In this document: piece by piece, positions 16,137 to 27,300 of the stretch
Position numbering within the stretch: position 1 is the first letter of the stretch
How the letters are laid out: each line of letters begins with the position of its first letter
Assembly: GCF_002811765.1 (NCBI RefSeq)
Contig: NZ_NPDR01000001.1
Span: 1 to 64,000, forward strand
Reading direction: 5' to 3'
DNA: 64,000 bases
Origin: Leptospira saintgironsiae
GTDB lineage: Bacteria; Spirochaetota; Leptospiria; Leptospirales; Leptospiraceae
The notes under the pieces: model-generated
What the model saw: only the letters and a program-made list of their open reading frames with translations
Databases searched by the model: none
What the model was told of the DNA's origin: nothing
Position numbers and translations under genes: made by a program

Positions 16137-16283
16137 TTATTTCTTTGCGTCTTTTTTAGGATCAGCTTTTGGAGCTTCTTTCTTTGCTTCTTCTTTTTTA
16201 GGAGCTTCTTTCTTTTCTTCCGCGCTTAGAGCAAAAGCTGCTACAAGAGACAAAGTGGTGATTGCTAATACTAGTTTTTTCAT
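16137..16283 (-). CDS. Small secreted Lys/Ala/Glu-rich peptide, copy 1
   Basis: From the ATG at 16283 (AAGGAAG 8 bp upstream) this encodes 48 residues: a signal peptide MKKLVLAITTLSLVAAFA cut near LSA, then a 27-residue tail of Lys, Glu, Ala and Pro built from repeats such as KKEAPK. A longer frame starting at 16346 lacks a ribosome binding site and adds nothing sensible. A second gene at 16686-16832 differs in only three residues. The mature peptide is highly charged and probably unstructured or helical; its role is unknown. Confidence 0.75.
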   Translation of the reverse strand: MKKLVLAITTLSLVAAFALSAEEKKEAPKKEEAKKEAPKADPKKDAKK

Positions 16284-16685
16284 TTGGAATTCTTCCTTTT
16301 CCTTAATTCCACCTTCCGTTTTTGCTTCCGGTGTGCAAAAGACCATACCAGAGGCGCGTCTGTTTTACAAGCAAAAATTATGTTATAACAGATAAAATTT
16401 CCGCAATTACACACGGTTCGCCAAAAGGCAGAGAAGGGCCTAATCGGGAAAAAATAGCTGACAATGAGGGGATGATATTATGAATAAGAAACAGGAGTCT
16501 TTGGACTCCTATCGTCGCTTCACTCTTATATCCGGTGGGGCTTAAACCTTGCCGGATCCTTTTTTGAAGAGCGACTAATATATAGTTCTTCTTGCTGTAT
16601 TGAAATAAAGAGGGCCTCCTTTGCGGGAGGCCCTTTGTCGCTGCACTCTTATATCCAGTGCTGACGTCAATAAACCCTTACGGGA
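16284..16685. other. Spacer between the duplicated peptide genes
   Basis: These 402 bp hold the promoter of copy 1 and, further right, two hairpins: 16493-16510 (AGGAGTC/GACTCCT, perfect 7 bp) and the terminator at 16611-16634. Two near-identical 18-20 bp segments around GTCGCTTCACTCTTATATCC lie near 16514 and 16637. No coding frame stands out on either strand. Confidence 0.5.
16611..16634 (-). terminator. Terminator of small peptide copy 2
   Basis: A 9-bp GC-rich stem (AGGGCCTCC with its complement in GGGAGGCCCT) with a 5-nt loop. On the minus strand it is followed by TCTTTATTTC. It lies about 50 bp after the copy 2 stop codon. Confidence 0.65.
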
Positions 16686-16832
16686 TTATTTTTTTGCTTC
16701 TTTCTTAGCGTCAGCTTTTGGAGCTTCTTTCTTTGCTTCCTCTTTTTTAGGAGCCTCTTTTTTCTCTTCTGCGCTTAGTGCGAAAGCTGCAACGAGGGAA
16801 AGAGTGGTAAGCGCTAATACTAGTTTTTTCAT
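16686..16832 (-). CDS. Small secreted Lys/Ala/Glu-rich peptide, copy 2
   Basis: A 48-residue frame, read from ATG 16832 to TAA 16686, with AAGGATAAAATCC before the ATG. It matches copy 1 except Ile8 to Leu, Pro42 to Ala and Asp45 to Glu, so protein sequence is conserved although many third-codon bases differ, a sign of selection on the peptide. The signal peptide ends near LSA. Forward-strand open frames over this region are antisense shadows. It is the upstream member of a tandem duplicate. Confidence 0.75.
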   Translation of the reverse strand: MKKLVLALTTLSLVAAFALSAEEKKEAPKKEEAKKEAPKADAKKEAKK

Positions 16833-17275
16833 GGATTTTATCCTTTTAGTTTTTTGGACCCGGAAAAACTCCCAGGTCCGAGGTAAAAGATAATCCGAAA
16901 AAATTCAGACCGCCCACAATCAAAATTCAAAAGTTTATATAAAATTTCGCTAATTTAACCTTCTTCTTTTTTTATAAAACATATATAAAAGGAGAATTTG
17001 AAACCTCCAACCTGGAACTAAATTAAAACCCATTTGGGTCTTAGAGGAAGAGAGTCTTTCCCTAAGTAAACCTTCGTTGGAAATTTATTTCCAAAAATAG
17101 GGTTCAAAACCAATGCCCTCTTCTCGGCATTTAAACGATTTCCGGATTCTTCTCGTCTCTTCTAATCCAATCGTACGTTCTTGACTCGGTACCCTTCCGC
17201 TTAGAACCTGTTCCCAGGGTTCATACATCGCGTCTCCCGCTGATTACCCTCATTCCAATTAAGGTTATAGTTATA
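16833..17275. other. Long intergenic region before the acyl-CoA dehydrogenase
   Basis: These 443 bp separate the divergent peptide gene and dehydrogenase. The left half is very AT-rich. An imperfect inverted repeat GAACC...GGGTTC sits at about 17205-17221, which might bind a regulator. I see no open frame or tRNA-like fold in it. Confidence 0.4.
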
Positions 17276-18435
<1,160 letters not shown>

Positions 18436-18439
<4 letters not shown>

Positions 18440-19950
18440 AGGAATTTTCCTTAACATACGAAGAATTCCTGGAGAAAACAAAATCCGGGAATCTGATCCC
18501 TGTTTTCAAACAAGTCTTCTTGGATTTGGAAACCCCGGTGTCTCTTTTTGCAAAATGGGGAGGCACCGAGGCCAAACATTCTTTTCTTCTAGAATCAGTA
18601 GAAGGTGGAGAGAATGTTGGTAGGAATTCCTTCTTAGGAAAAGATCCTTATAGATTGCTCTATGGTAAGAACGGTCTATTCTATGTTTCTAAAAGAAAAG
18701 AACCTGAAACTGAGATAATCACTTATGATCCGTTATTCCTATTAGAATATTCTATGGGAGACGACAAATACGTTCCGGATCATAGACTTCCTTCTTTCCA
18801 AGGAGGGGCAGTAGGCTTTCTCTCCTTTGGCGCTGTCCGTTATTATGAAAATATTCCGGATACTAAACCGGAAGATGAACCGGCTCCGGACGCATACTTC
18901 GCGTTATACGACGAGGTTCTTGTAGTAGATCATGTGGATCGTCTTTTAAGGATCGTTGTAAATGCTCGTCTTTCAGAATACGAAGATCCTAAAGCTTGTT
19001 ACGAAGCTACATTAGAAAGAATTGATGCAATCGAAAAAGAGATCAGAGAAGGAGAACTTCCTGGTTGGGTCAAACATCCGTTAGAGTCTAAAGAGAAATT
19101 AGAATACACTCCTAATATTCCTGACGAAGATTATAAAAAAGCAGTTCAGAAGGCTAAGGAATATATTTACGCAGGAGATATATTCCAAGTAGTTCCTTCT
19201 AGAAAGTTGGAATTCCGACCAGGTGTTCCTCCTTTCCAAGTATATCGCGGATTAAGAACAGTAAATCCAAGTCCTTATATGTATTTCCTCAAGCTGGATG
19301 ATATTTCCTTGGTGGGATCTTCTCCTGAGATTATGGTAAAATGTAAGGACAGAAAAACTTATTTAAGACCGATCGCAGGAACAAGACCAAGAGGAGCAAA
19401 TCCGGAAGCGGATAGACTTTTGGAAGAAAATCTTTTGGCGGATCCCAAAGAGATCGCAGAACATATCATGCTAGTTGACCTAGGAAGAAATGACTTAGGT
19501 AGAGTTTGCGAAGCTGGAAGCGTTCGTGTAGAAGATTTTAAAATTATAGAAAAATATTCTCACGTTATGCATATCGTAAGCCAATGTTCCGGCATCTTGG
19601 AAGAAGAAAAATCGGTTTACGATCTTCTCCGCGCCACTCTCCCTGCAGGAACGGTTTCTGGTGCACCTAAGATCAGAGCTATGGAAATCATAGACGAATT
19701 AGAAAGGACCCGAAGAGGAATTTATTCAGGAGCCTTAGGTTATATTTCCTACCAAGGAGATACTGACATGGCGATCGTGATCCGCACTATCTCTTTTTAC
19801 GGAGAGAAGGCATTCGTCCAAGCAGGCGGTGGAGTGGTTTATGATTCTTCCCCTGAAGGCGAATTAGAAGAGACCAAAAACAAAATGGCTGCATTACTCC
19901 GAGCTGTTGACTTCGCAAGAAACGGATTGAAAGGAGAATGGAATAGATGA
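18436..19950 (+). CDS. trpE: Anthranilate synthase component I
   Basis: This enzyme makes anthranilate from chorismate, the first committed step of tryptophan synthesis, using ammonia from TrpG. It shows the feedback-inhibition motif LLES, chorismate-binding core [32 protein letters not shown] and the C-terminal GGGVVYDS. The first ordinary start codon is a TTG at 18520, but the reading frame before it encodes a typical TrpE N-terminus ([18 protein letters not shown], directly before LDLETPVS). The frame has no ATG, GTG or TTG back to the TAA at 18412. A CTG at 18436, overlapping the dehydrogenase stop (CTGA) with GAAGGA about 9 bp upstream, is my preferred start, giving 504 aa. It overlaps trpG by 4 bp. 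Confidence 0.88.
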
Positions 19951-20525
19951 TCCTTCTCGTAGACAATTACGATTCTTTTACATACAATCTGTATCAGTAT
20001 TTTTCACAGATAGGCAATAAGGTAGAAGTTTTCCGCAATGATAAGATAGATCTGAGCGAGATCAAAAGATTAGCTCCGAAAGGTATTATCTTAAGTCCTG
20101 GTCCAGGACGCCCTGAAGATTCAGGAGTTTGTATTGATATTTTAAAAGAACTGGCGGGACAACTACCGATCTTAGGTGTATGTTTAGGTCACCAAGCCAT
20201 TGGTCTTGTCCATGGCGGAAAGATCGTAAACGCTCCGAATATCATGCACGGTAAAGTAAGCTTAATAGAGCATGATGGTAAAGATATTTATAAGTCCTTA
20301 CCTTCTCCATTTTTAGCTACCAGATATCATTCTCTTGTGATCCAACCAGAAAGTCTTCCTGATGTATTAGAAGTTTCTTCTAAAACGGAAGATGGAATTA
20401 TCATGGGAGTGCGTCATAAAACAAAACCGCATTTATATGGAGTTCAATTCCATCCAGAGTCTATCATGACTCAAAACGGATTGGAACTGGTGAGAAACTT
20501 TTCTCGAATCGTGTCAGAAGCATAA
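19947..20525 (+). CDS. trpG: Anthranilate synthase component II (glutamine amidotransferase)
   Basis: A class I glutamine amidotransferase of 192 aa, the usual TrpG/PabA length. It has the opening [12 protein letters not shown], an oxyanion segment SPGPGRPED, the nucleophile in GVCLGHQ and the His-Glu pair in GVQFHPES. It supplies ammonia to TrpE, whose gene it overlaps by 4 bp (ATGA). Because no separate pabA is visible here, it may also serve aminodeoxychorismate synthase. AAAGGAG lies before the ATG. Confidence 0.92.
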   Translation: MILLVDNYDSFTYNLYQYFSQIGNKVEVFRNDKIDLSEIKRLAPKGIILSPGPGRPEDSGVCIDILKELAGQLPILGVCLGHQAIGLVHGGKIVNAPNIMHGKVSLIEHDGKDIYKSLPSPFLATRYHSLVIQPESLPDVLEVSSKTEDGIIMGVRHKTKPHLYGVQFHPESIMTQNGLELVRNFSRIVSEA

Positions 20526-20530
20526 AACAA

Positions 20531-22438
20531 ATGAAAATTTTCTTCCGCTTAATGAGTTATTCAGTACGTTATAAGTACAGATTTTCATTAGGTATTGCGT
20601 TCGCTCTTCTAACCGCAGTCTTGAATGCAGTTTCCTTAACTTCTATCATTCCTCTTTTCGATACCATGGCTGCGGATCCAAACACTCGCTTCCAATTCGA
20701 ATTCACGGAAGCAGAACAAGAGATCATCGCTAAAGAAGAATCTAACTTAGAGATCCGATTAAACCCGGTAGAAAGAGCTAAGAAAGTCCTTATCGATGTT
20801 AAAAGATGGTCTAACGGACGCACTAAATATATGGAACCTAAGGAAGTGGTTTGGGCGGTTTGCCTTTTAATCCTTCCTCTATATGGACTTAAACTGATCA
20901 CATATCTTGCTTCTGTGTATTGTCTTGCTACCGCAGGCTATTGGGCCGTGCGGGATATACGACAGGAATTATTCGAGAAGAACCAAATGCTCCCTCTTAC
21001 TTTTTTCTTTAAGGAAAAAACGGGACTTTTGATGAGTAGGATCATCAACGATGTAGAAGTTGTGGCAGCGGTAATCTCTTCTAATTTTAGAGATGCTACG
21101 ATTAACTTTTTCTATGTGATCACTCACCTTCTAGTATTACTTTATTTGAATACGGAACTTCTTCTTATCGCATGCGGAACTGTTCCTTTGATCATTTTAC
21201 CAGTGACATTATTCACTAAAAAGATCACAAGATCCACAGAAAGATTCCAAGAAAAACTCGCAGACTTGAACGCGAACCTACAAGAGATGATTTCTGGAAT
21301 TAAAGTGATCCGTGTTTTTAATACTGAAAAATACGAAAAAGAAAAATTCCAGAAGATCAATCAAAACGTTTATCGTAGGAATTTTAAAGGACAGTATTAT
21401 CTTCAGATCGCGCCTAGCTTGGTAGAATTAACTTCTTCTTTAGTTGCTCTTGGATTTTTTGCTTTAGGTGCAAGATACATTCTCGCAGGAAATATCGGCT
21501 CTCCATTCACCGTTGGACAGTTCATGGTATTCCTTCTGACTCTTCTTTTTCTTCTCCGCCCATTAACACAACTATCACAGATGGTAGGAAAAATTTCCCA
21601 AGCGATCATTGCTGGAAGAAGGATTTTCGAGATCATAGATCTAGAAACAGAAGATCATAGCGAAGATGAAAAAGTAAAAGTGGAAAGAGTCACAAACTCT
21701 ATCCAATTCAAAGGAATTAACTTTGCTTATCCTGGAACAAACGCAGAAGTTCTAAAAGACATCAATTTGAATGTGAAAGTAGGAGAAACAATCGCAATCG
21801 TTGGAGCAAGTGGCTGTGGTAAATCCACATTGATGGACTTAATTCCTAGATTCTTTGATCCAAGTGTTGGATCGATTGAGTTTGATGGGCAGAATATCAA
21901 AGATCTTTCACTTGCTGATCTTCGTAATAAGATAGGGATCGTAACCCAGGATATTTTTCTATTTCACGGAAAAGTCGCTGATAATATCGCTTACGGAAAA
22001 CCAGGAGCGAGTAGAAAAGATGTAATCAGAGCCGCAAGGCTTGCTCACGCTCATGACTTCATTAAACAAATGGACAATGGATACGATAGTATCTTAGGAG
22101 TGAGAGGTTTAAATCTTTCCGGTGGCCAAAGACAAAGGCTTGTGATCGCAAGAGCATTATTAAGAGATCCTGAAATTATGATCTTAGATGAAGCAACATC
22201 TGCATTAGATGCTGAGTCAGAAAGACTGGTAAGCGACGCATTCCGCAGGTTATTCGCAAACCGTACTACATTTGTGATCGCACATAGACTTTCCACGATC
22301 AAAGACATTCCACGTATACTAGTAATGGACAACGGAAGAATTGTAGAAGAAGGAAGTCATACTTCTCTAATGGAACAAAATGGTCTTTATCGAAAACTAA
22401 CAGACAACCAATACGCTGGAGTGGGGATGTTACCTTGA
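20531..22438 (+). CDS. MsbA-like ABC exporter (fused membrane and ATPase domains)
   Basis: Residues 1-370 hold six membrane helices with a long insertion after helix 1 (about 40-110, charged). Residues about 385-635 form the ATPase with Walker [10 protein letters not shown] near 427, LSGGQRQR signature, Walker [12 protein letters not shown] and an AHRLST switch His. It forms a homodimer or heterodimer and exports hydrophobic substrates; lipid A-type lipid flipping (MsbA) is possible, drug export also. It starts 5 bp after trpG and overlaps the next gene, so it is in the same transcription unit. Confidence 0.88.
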   Translation: MKIFFRLMSYSVRYKYRFSLGIAFALLTAVLNAVSLTSIIPLFDTMAADPNTRFQFEFTEAEQEIIAKEESNLEIRLNPVERAKKVLIDVKRWSNGRTKYMEPKEVVWAVCLLILPLYGLKLITYLASVYCLATAGYWAVRDIRQELFEKNQMLPLTFFFKEKTGLLMSRIINDVEVVAAVISSNFRDATINFFYVITHLLVLLYLNTELLLIACGTVPLIILPVTLFTKKITRSTERFQEKLADLNANLQEMISGIKVIRVFNTEKYEKEKFQKINQNVYRRNFKGQYYLQIAPSLVELTSSLVALGFFALGARYILAGNIGSPFTVGQFMVFLLTLLFLLRPLTQLSQMVGKISQAIIAGRRIFEIIDLETEDHSEDEKVKVERVTNSIQFKGINFAYPGTNAEVLKDINLNVKVGETIAIVGASGCGKSTLMDLIPRFFDPSVGSIEFDGQNIKDLSLADLRNKIGIVTQDIFLFHGKVADNIAYGKPGASRKDVIRAARLAHAHDFIKQMDNGYDSILGVRGLNLSGGQRQRLVIARALLRDPEIMILDEATSALDAESERLVSDAFRRLFANRTTFVIAHRLSTIKDIPRILVMDNGRIVEEGSHTSLMEQNGLYRKLTDNQYAGVGMLP

Positions 22439-22851
22439 AACCATTAGTTCTTGTAGTGGACGACAATGATCGTTATGCTAATAATCTAAAAACTTATCTC
22501 CAAGAAAATGGATGCGAAGTTCTTCGTGCAATAGATGCATCGCAAGGTTGGGATCTTTATCTCGCGAATAAACATAAACTAAAAGCTATCATCACTGATA
22601 TCACAATGGAAACCCAAACCTCAGGTCTTTGGATGATCCGTAAGATCTACCAAGACGGATTCGATGGAATTAAGGTGATTGCCACTACCGGATTCGATGT
22701 TTCAGGAGTAATGGCAATCAGCAAATATTTCCTGCCTTGGTTTGCAGGTGTAGAATATATGGTACCCAAGGTTCCTCTAAAAAAAGGAGAAGTTATACTT
22801 CTTCCTACAAGTGGAGTCTTCACAGATTTTTTAAGCAGACTGAAAGTTTAA
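22435..22851 (+). CDS. Stand-alone response-regulator receiver protein
   Basis: A 138-aa single receiver domain: VVDDND (acidic pocket), phosphoacceptor Asp in IITDITME, Thr in IATTGFD and Lys in VPKVPL. There is no DNA-binding or enzymatic output domain, so it would act through protein contact, like CheY. The TTG start overlaps the exporter stop codon, with GGGGA about 8 bp upstream. The last four bases overlap the 3' end of the convergent nitrilase gene. Confidence 0.8.
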   Translation: MKPLVLVVDDNDRYANNLKTYLQENGCEVLRAIDASQGWDLYLANKHKLKAIITDITMETQTSGLWMIRKIYQDGFDGIKVIATTGFDVSGVMAISKYFLPWFAGVEYMVPKVPLKKGEVILLPTSGVFTDFLSRLKV

Positions 22852-23978
22852 AGCCAAAGATTATACATTCTATTTTTATTATGTTCGGAAATTGAAATGG
22901 TTTCCGGCTGTCCATTTCTTACAATAAAAGCCTGGCCGTCTGATTCCAGATCCCAAAGTTTCCCCTGCAAAAATACATTGATCCCGTTCTTAAATCCGGA
23001 TCTAACAGCTCTCGTTTCCAATGCATATTTTTTCCAGGCCTGCCCTTCCGTGATCCTTCCAATATCCTTTAGATCTACGTCAGAGGGATTTTTTGCTCCA
23101 TTATATCCTGCCCAAGACTGATCCCAAACTGAAGTCTCTCCTCGATTGATATAAGAAGGAACAGCAATAAAATCCGCACCGGATTCTTTTAAATTCGAGT
23201 AAGATTCAGGATACCAAGAATCAGCACAGACCAAAACCCCCAATTTTCCTGCAGGAGTATCTATGACAGTTCCAGGTTTTGAATTGGAATCTAAGAATGG
23301 TTTCTCCTCTTCTGTTAAAAACTTTTTACGAATCGGCTCGCCTAAAACAGAACCATCCTTTCCAAATACAAAGCTTGCATTAAATAAAGAAGAAGAACCT
23401 AAAACAATTTTTCCATTTTGAATAGAAGGAGAAGGTAATACAATAGAGCCAGCCAAGATCGTAATTTGGTATTTTTTCGCAAGAGCAGAGAAGGTACTCG
23501 CATAGATTTCCTTCATCTCTTCTGCTTTGATCTTAAATATAGCCGCCTGAACCTTATCATCTTCTTTAGAGGTAAGAAGATGATATAAGAATGAAAAAGG
23601 ATTTCGAAGAATGAAGTAACTCATTCCAGATTGCAGGTCTGGAGAAGTATATAAAGATGATTTTTCGCCTGAAACAACCAGCCAAGTGCCATAATATTCC
23701 GGAAAAACGAAAATTGCCTTATCAGTTATCCATCCAAGCTGTTTTGCATTTTTAAGATAAGATTCAGTCTTCTGTAAGAACCTAGTATGGCTTGAATAAT
23801 CACCAGGAATCATAAAAGGTTCTACTCCTATCAAGTTTCCTCTGCCAGAATCCTTTCCATAAGAGTAAGAACTGGTCCGAAGAACCTCCTCTTCAGGAGA
23901 ATTTCCTAAAAAAGAATAAGCCCAAATCAAATATGCACAAACTAATAATAGAATACTGTAAAACGAATATCTCTTCAT
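22848..23978 (-). CDS. Membrane-anchored carbon-nitrogen hydrolase (nitrilase superfamily)
   Basis: A signal anchor (residues about 5-23) precedes a nitrilase fold with the Glu-Lys-Cys triad: FPEYYG (Glu), [10 protein letters not shown] (Lys) and [10 protein letters not shown] (Cys). Family members hydrolyse or transfer amides. The apolipoprotein N-acyltransferase Lnt belongs to this fold but has a longer multi-helix N-terminus, so this is not a standard Lnt. The catalytic domain would face the periplasm. It is divergent from the fatty acid synthase operon, and the shared operators at 24032-24145 lie within 170 bp of its start. Confidence 0.8.
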   Translation of the reverse strand: MKRYSFYSILLLVCAYLIWAYSFLGNSPEEEVLRTSSYSYGKDSGRGNLIGVEPFMIPGDYSSHTRFLQKTESYLKNAKQLGWITDKAIFVFPEYYGTWLVVSGEKSSLYTSPDLQSGMSYFILRNPFSFLYHLLTSKEDDKVQAAIFKIKAEEMKEIYASTFSALAKKYQITILAGSIVLPSPSIQNGKIVLGSSSLFNASFVFGKDGSVLGEPIRKKFLTEEEKPFLDSNSKPGTVIDTPAGKLGVLVCADSWYPESYSNLKESGADFIAVPSYINRGETSVWDQSWAGYNGAKNPSDVDLKDIGRITEGQAWKKYALETRAVRSGFKNGINVFLQGKLWDLESDGQAFIVRNGQPETISISEHNKNRMYNLWL

Positions 23979-24031
23979 GCGACCTCTTCTCTTTATACCA
24001 AAAATACTTTATATTTTATTAATATATTGTA

Positions 24032-24043
24032 AACAAACGTTCA
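24032..24043 (-). promoter_or_regulatory. Candidate operator TGAACGTTTGTT
   Basis: One of three copies of YGAACRNTTGTT in this divergent region. It lies 54 bp upstream of the nitrilase start and 308 bp upstream of the synthase start. It differs at one base from the site upstream of the dehydratase pair (6577-6588). Confidence 0.5.
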
Positions 24044-24104
24044 TTCATTTAAACATTTCAAACACTAAGATGAATAATCGTAAGCAATAATCAAACACAA
24101 TTAA

Positions 24105-24116
24105 CGAACGATTGTT
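24105..24116 (+). promoter_or_regulatory. Candidate operator CGAACGATTGTT
   Basis: Second copy of the element, on the opposite strand to its neighbours. It is about 73 bp from the first and 29 bp from the third, centre to centre (roughly seven and three helical turns). Confidence 0.5.
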
Positions 24117-24133
24117 AACTAACTTATTTAACT

Positions 24134-24145
24134 AACAAATGTTCA
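24134..24145 (-). promoter_or_regulatory. Candidate operator TGAACATTTGTT
   Basis: Third copy. With the CGAACGATTGTT site 29 bp to its left it forms an inverted pair, as expected for dimeric repressors binding side by side. Confidence 0.5.
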
Positions 24146-24350
24146 TCAGCATAATAATTATACATTCATATTATAAAATAGGAAAATAGATATGTATAGC
24201 ATTTGTTACATCTTATAGAACAGCGTTCGCACATTACGATTTTGATTTTATTAAGCGTAAAAAATTTTTTTCTTGAAATCAAAACGTAAACTCTTCCATT
24301 TCAAATGAAATCTTTATAAATGAAAAAAATAAAAATGGAAGGGTCAGTAA

Positions 24351-27300
24351 ATGAAAACGAATTATTCAAGCGGAGCTTTGTCTTCTGAACAAGTATCAAC
24401 TATCTTTAAAAACCTTTCCGCCCAATCTGCTAAAACATTCGTAACCTTTGGTGGGCAAGGGATAGATCCTATTCCTGAGTTACGTTCTTTCTATGAAGAG
24501 GGCCATTCCTATTCTGAATTTTGGGAAACTGTCTTTTCTTCCATCGAAGAAGAATGTAAAGCGATCCATAAAGACAGACTGATAGGAGCATTACCTTTAG
24601 GTTTTCATTTAAAGGATTGGTTGGATCAACCAGAACTAACTCCAGACCATTCTATCTTAAAGAATTGTTCTTATAGTATTCCTCTTATCTTTTTAGCCCA
24701 GGCTTCTGCTTTATACAGAGTTCTCCAAGATGAATCTAATTGGGAGGCTCTTTTTAACGAAACTTCTGGTATATTCGGTCATTCCCAAGGGGTTTACGCA
24801 GGATTCTTATTATCTTCTTCTCCTGATAAAACTACATTCTTAACAAATTTATCTCTTATACTTAGAAATCTAATTAGTTTAGGAATTCGAGTCCAAGAAG
24901 AATTTCCAATTTTAGAATTGGACGTTTCTGCTAAAAGGCTTTTGAAACCGGATGAGATTGTTTCTCCTATGGCAGCCTTAAAATCAGAAAACGATTCCTT
25001 ATTAACGGAAGAATTAGAAAAATTTAATTTAACCAGAAGTTCCGAAGACACAGTATATTTAGGTCTGAAGAATGGACCAAAGGCTCGAGTAGTCTGCGGA
25101 TCGCCAGAATCTTTATTAGAATTCAGAAGTTTCCTTACAAATAATAGTTTCCCTAACTTGGAATCTTGGACATTCCTAAAAATTTCTGCTCCATTTCATA
25201 GCCCTCTCTTAAGAAGAGTTCCTGTACTTTTAGAAGAAGATGTCAAAAGAATTGGATTCAATCCGAAACAATCTGATCTAAAAATTCCTTTATACGACAC
25301 AAGAGACGGAAGGGATCTCAGAACTGAATCAGATATTGCACTTGCATTATCCAGAATGGCAGTTGCAGAAATATTAGATTGGGAAATCTGCTTAGGAAGT
25401 TTAGAAAAGGAAGAAAGCAAAGTTTTACTGATCTCTTTCGGACCAGGAGTAGACGCAGAAAAATTATGCTCTCCTATCTTAAGAGGAAAATCCTATATAG
25501 TTCGAAATTTAAGCAAATCAGAATCGTATAGATCATTTACCAAAGAGACTAGTTTAGAATTTCCTAAATCATGGAAAGAATTCCAACCGGAAACTGTTGA
25601 GCTCCCGAATGGAAAAGTTTTCTTAAAAAACAATTATTCTGTTTGGACAGGAAGAGCTCCGATCTTCGGAGGAGGTATGACTCCTTCTACCGTTGAACCT
25701 GAAATAGTTATCTCCGCTGCAAAAGAAGGATATTTAGTAGAATGGGCAGGTGGCGGACAAGTAACCGAAGAATTATTCAGAAAAAGAATGGATGTGTTTC
25801 GAAAGGAATTACCTCCAGGAGTTGGCATAGTAATCAACCTTTTATACTTAGATGCTTATTTATGGAATCTACAAGTTCCATTAGTTAAAAAGCTCAAAAG
25901 TGAAGGAGCACCGATCGAAGGAGTTACCATCTCTGCCGGTATTCCAGAAGCTGAAGAAGCAATTCGAATATTAAAAGATTTCGAAGCTCATGGGATCTGG
26001 CTAAATTCTTTCAAACCCGGAACCCAAAAACAGATCCGACAAGTGATCTCTATTTCAAAACAAATACCGGATTCAAAAATTCTAATGCAGATAGAAGGCG
26101 GAGCTGCAGGAGGCCATCATAGCTGGGAAGACCTCGAAGAACTAGTCCGCTCTACTTATAGTGAGATCAGAGATTGTAAAAATATCATCTTAGCAGTCGG
26201 AGGGGGAATTGCGGAACCTCAAGATTCAAAATCTTGGTTATTCGGAACCTGGGCTGGAAAAAATCCAATGCCAGTAGATGCAGTCTTCTTAGGCACAAGA
26301 CTCATGGCCGCAAAAGAATGTGCTACATCAGAAAAAATTAAACAAGCTTTGGTTGATATCTCAGGATCTGAAAATTGGAAAACAACCCAAGAAGGAAAAA
26401 ACGCAGGAGGAGTAATCTCGGGAAGATCAGGACTCGGCGCTGATATTTATTACGCAGAAAATACGTGGACTCAACTTTCCTCGCTAGCAGAAGAATTAAC
26501 AAAGGGAAAAGAAACAGAAGAAGCTAAAAAGGCTGTTATATCCAAAAAGAACGAATTAGTTTCTCTAATCAATTCTACTTCTAAACCTTACTTTGGTGTT
26601 TTAGAAGAGATGAGTTATACTCAAATTCTTTCTAGATACTTAGAACTAACTTGTCCCGGACAAAGATTAATTTCCCCAGAAGGAAATTGGCCGGATCATC
26701 CCTTTATAGATAAAAGTTTCAGAAGCAGATTTATAGAATTAGCGCAAAGATTCGAAGCCCGCATCTCAGAACTATCAGATCAAAATTCTATATTAGAAAA
26801 AATAGGTTCGGACTTTGATCCAAATGTTTTTCTAAACGAATGGAAGAATAGGTATAAAAACGCAGATTCAATTCTAATCTTACCGGAAGATATAATCTTC
26901 TTCTTTGATGTTTGTAGAAGACCAGGTAAGCCAGTAAATTTCATCCCAGTCATTGATGAAGACTTGGTAAAATGGATCCGTTCCGATTCTCTTTGGTATT
27001 CTCACTGCGTAGGTATCGAGCCAGATTCTTGTGCTTGGATCCCAGGACCAAAAGCTATCAAAGGAATTCATAAAGCAAACGAACCAGTCTCGTCTATCTT
27101 TCAAAATTTTCTTCAAATTAATTTAGATAATTCTAAATCTAAAAAAATTCATTGGGAAGATCTATTCGATTCGGATTCTCAAGGTAAAAAAATACTGAAT
27201 TTTTTCCAAGAAGAGCAAATTAGAAATAATTCGGTCTCTATATTCGAAAATATTGATATAAATTCAAATGATTGGATTATCTGTTTAGCAGAATTAGGAA

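Larger units (their letters stand above)
23979..24350. promoter_or_regulatory. Divergent control region of the fatty acid synthase operon
   Basis: This 372-bp, very AT-rich region between the nitrilase and synthase genes contains three YGAACRNTTGTT elements (listed separately), GAACAGCGTTC at 24218-24228 (GAAC/GTTC arms around AGC), and an inverted repeat ATTTCA-AA-TGAAAT at 24298-24311 about 40 bp before the start codon. TTGAAA near 24273 could be a -35 box. AAGGG sits 7 bp before the synthase ATG. Binding proteins are unknown. Confidence 0.5.

Noticed and set aside
16621..16893. 90-aa forward ORF rich in Ala, Ser and Phe
   Set aside because: It is the antisense of the small secreted peptide gene at 16686-16832, whose ribosome binding site, signal peptide and paralogue show the minus strand is coding.
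17205..17221. GAACC...GGGTTC repeat as a FadR/TetR operator of the acyl-CoA dehydrogenase
   Set aside because: Arms are short, loop long, and the sequence does not match the other elements, so it is only mentioned in the region entry.
22848..23978. Apolipoprotein N-acyltransferase (Lnt)
   Set aside because: It has only one N-terminal hydrophobic segment instead of the multi-helix region of Lnt, so only the nitrilase superfamily is assigned.
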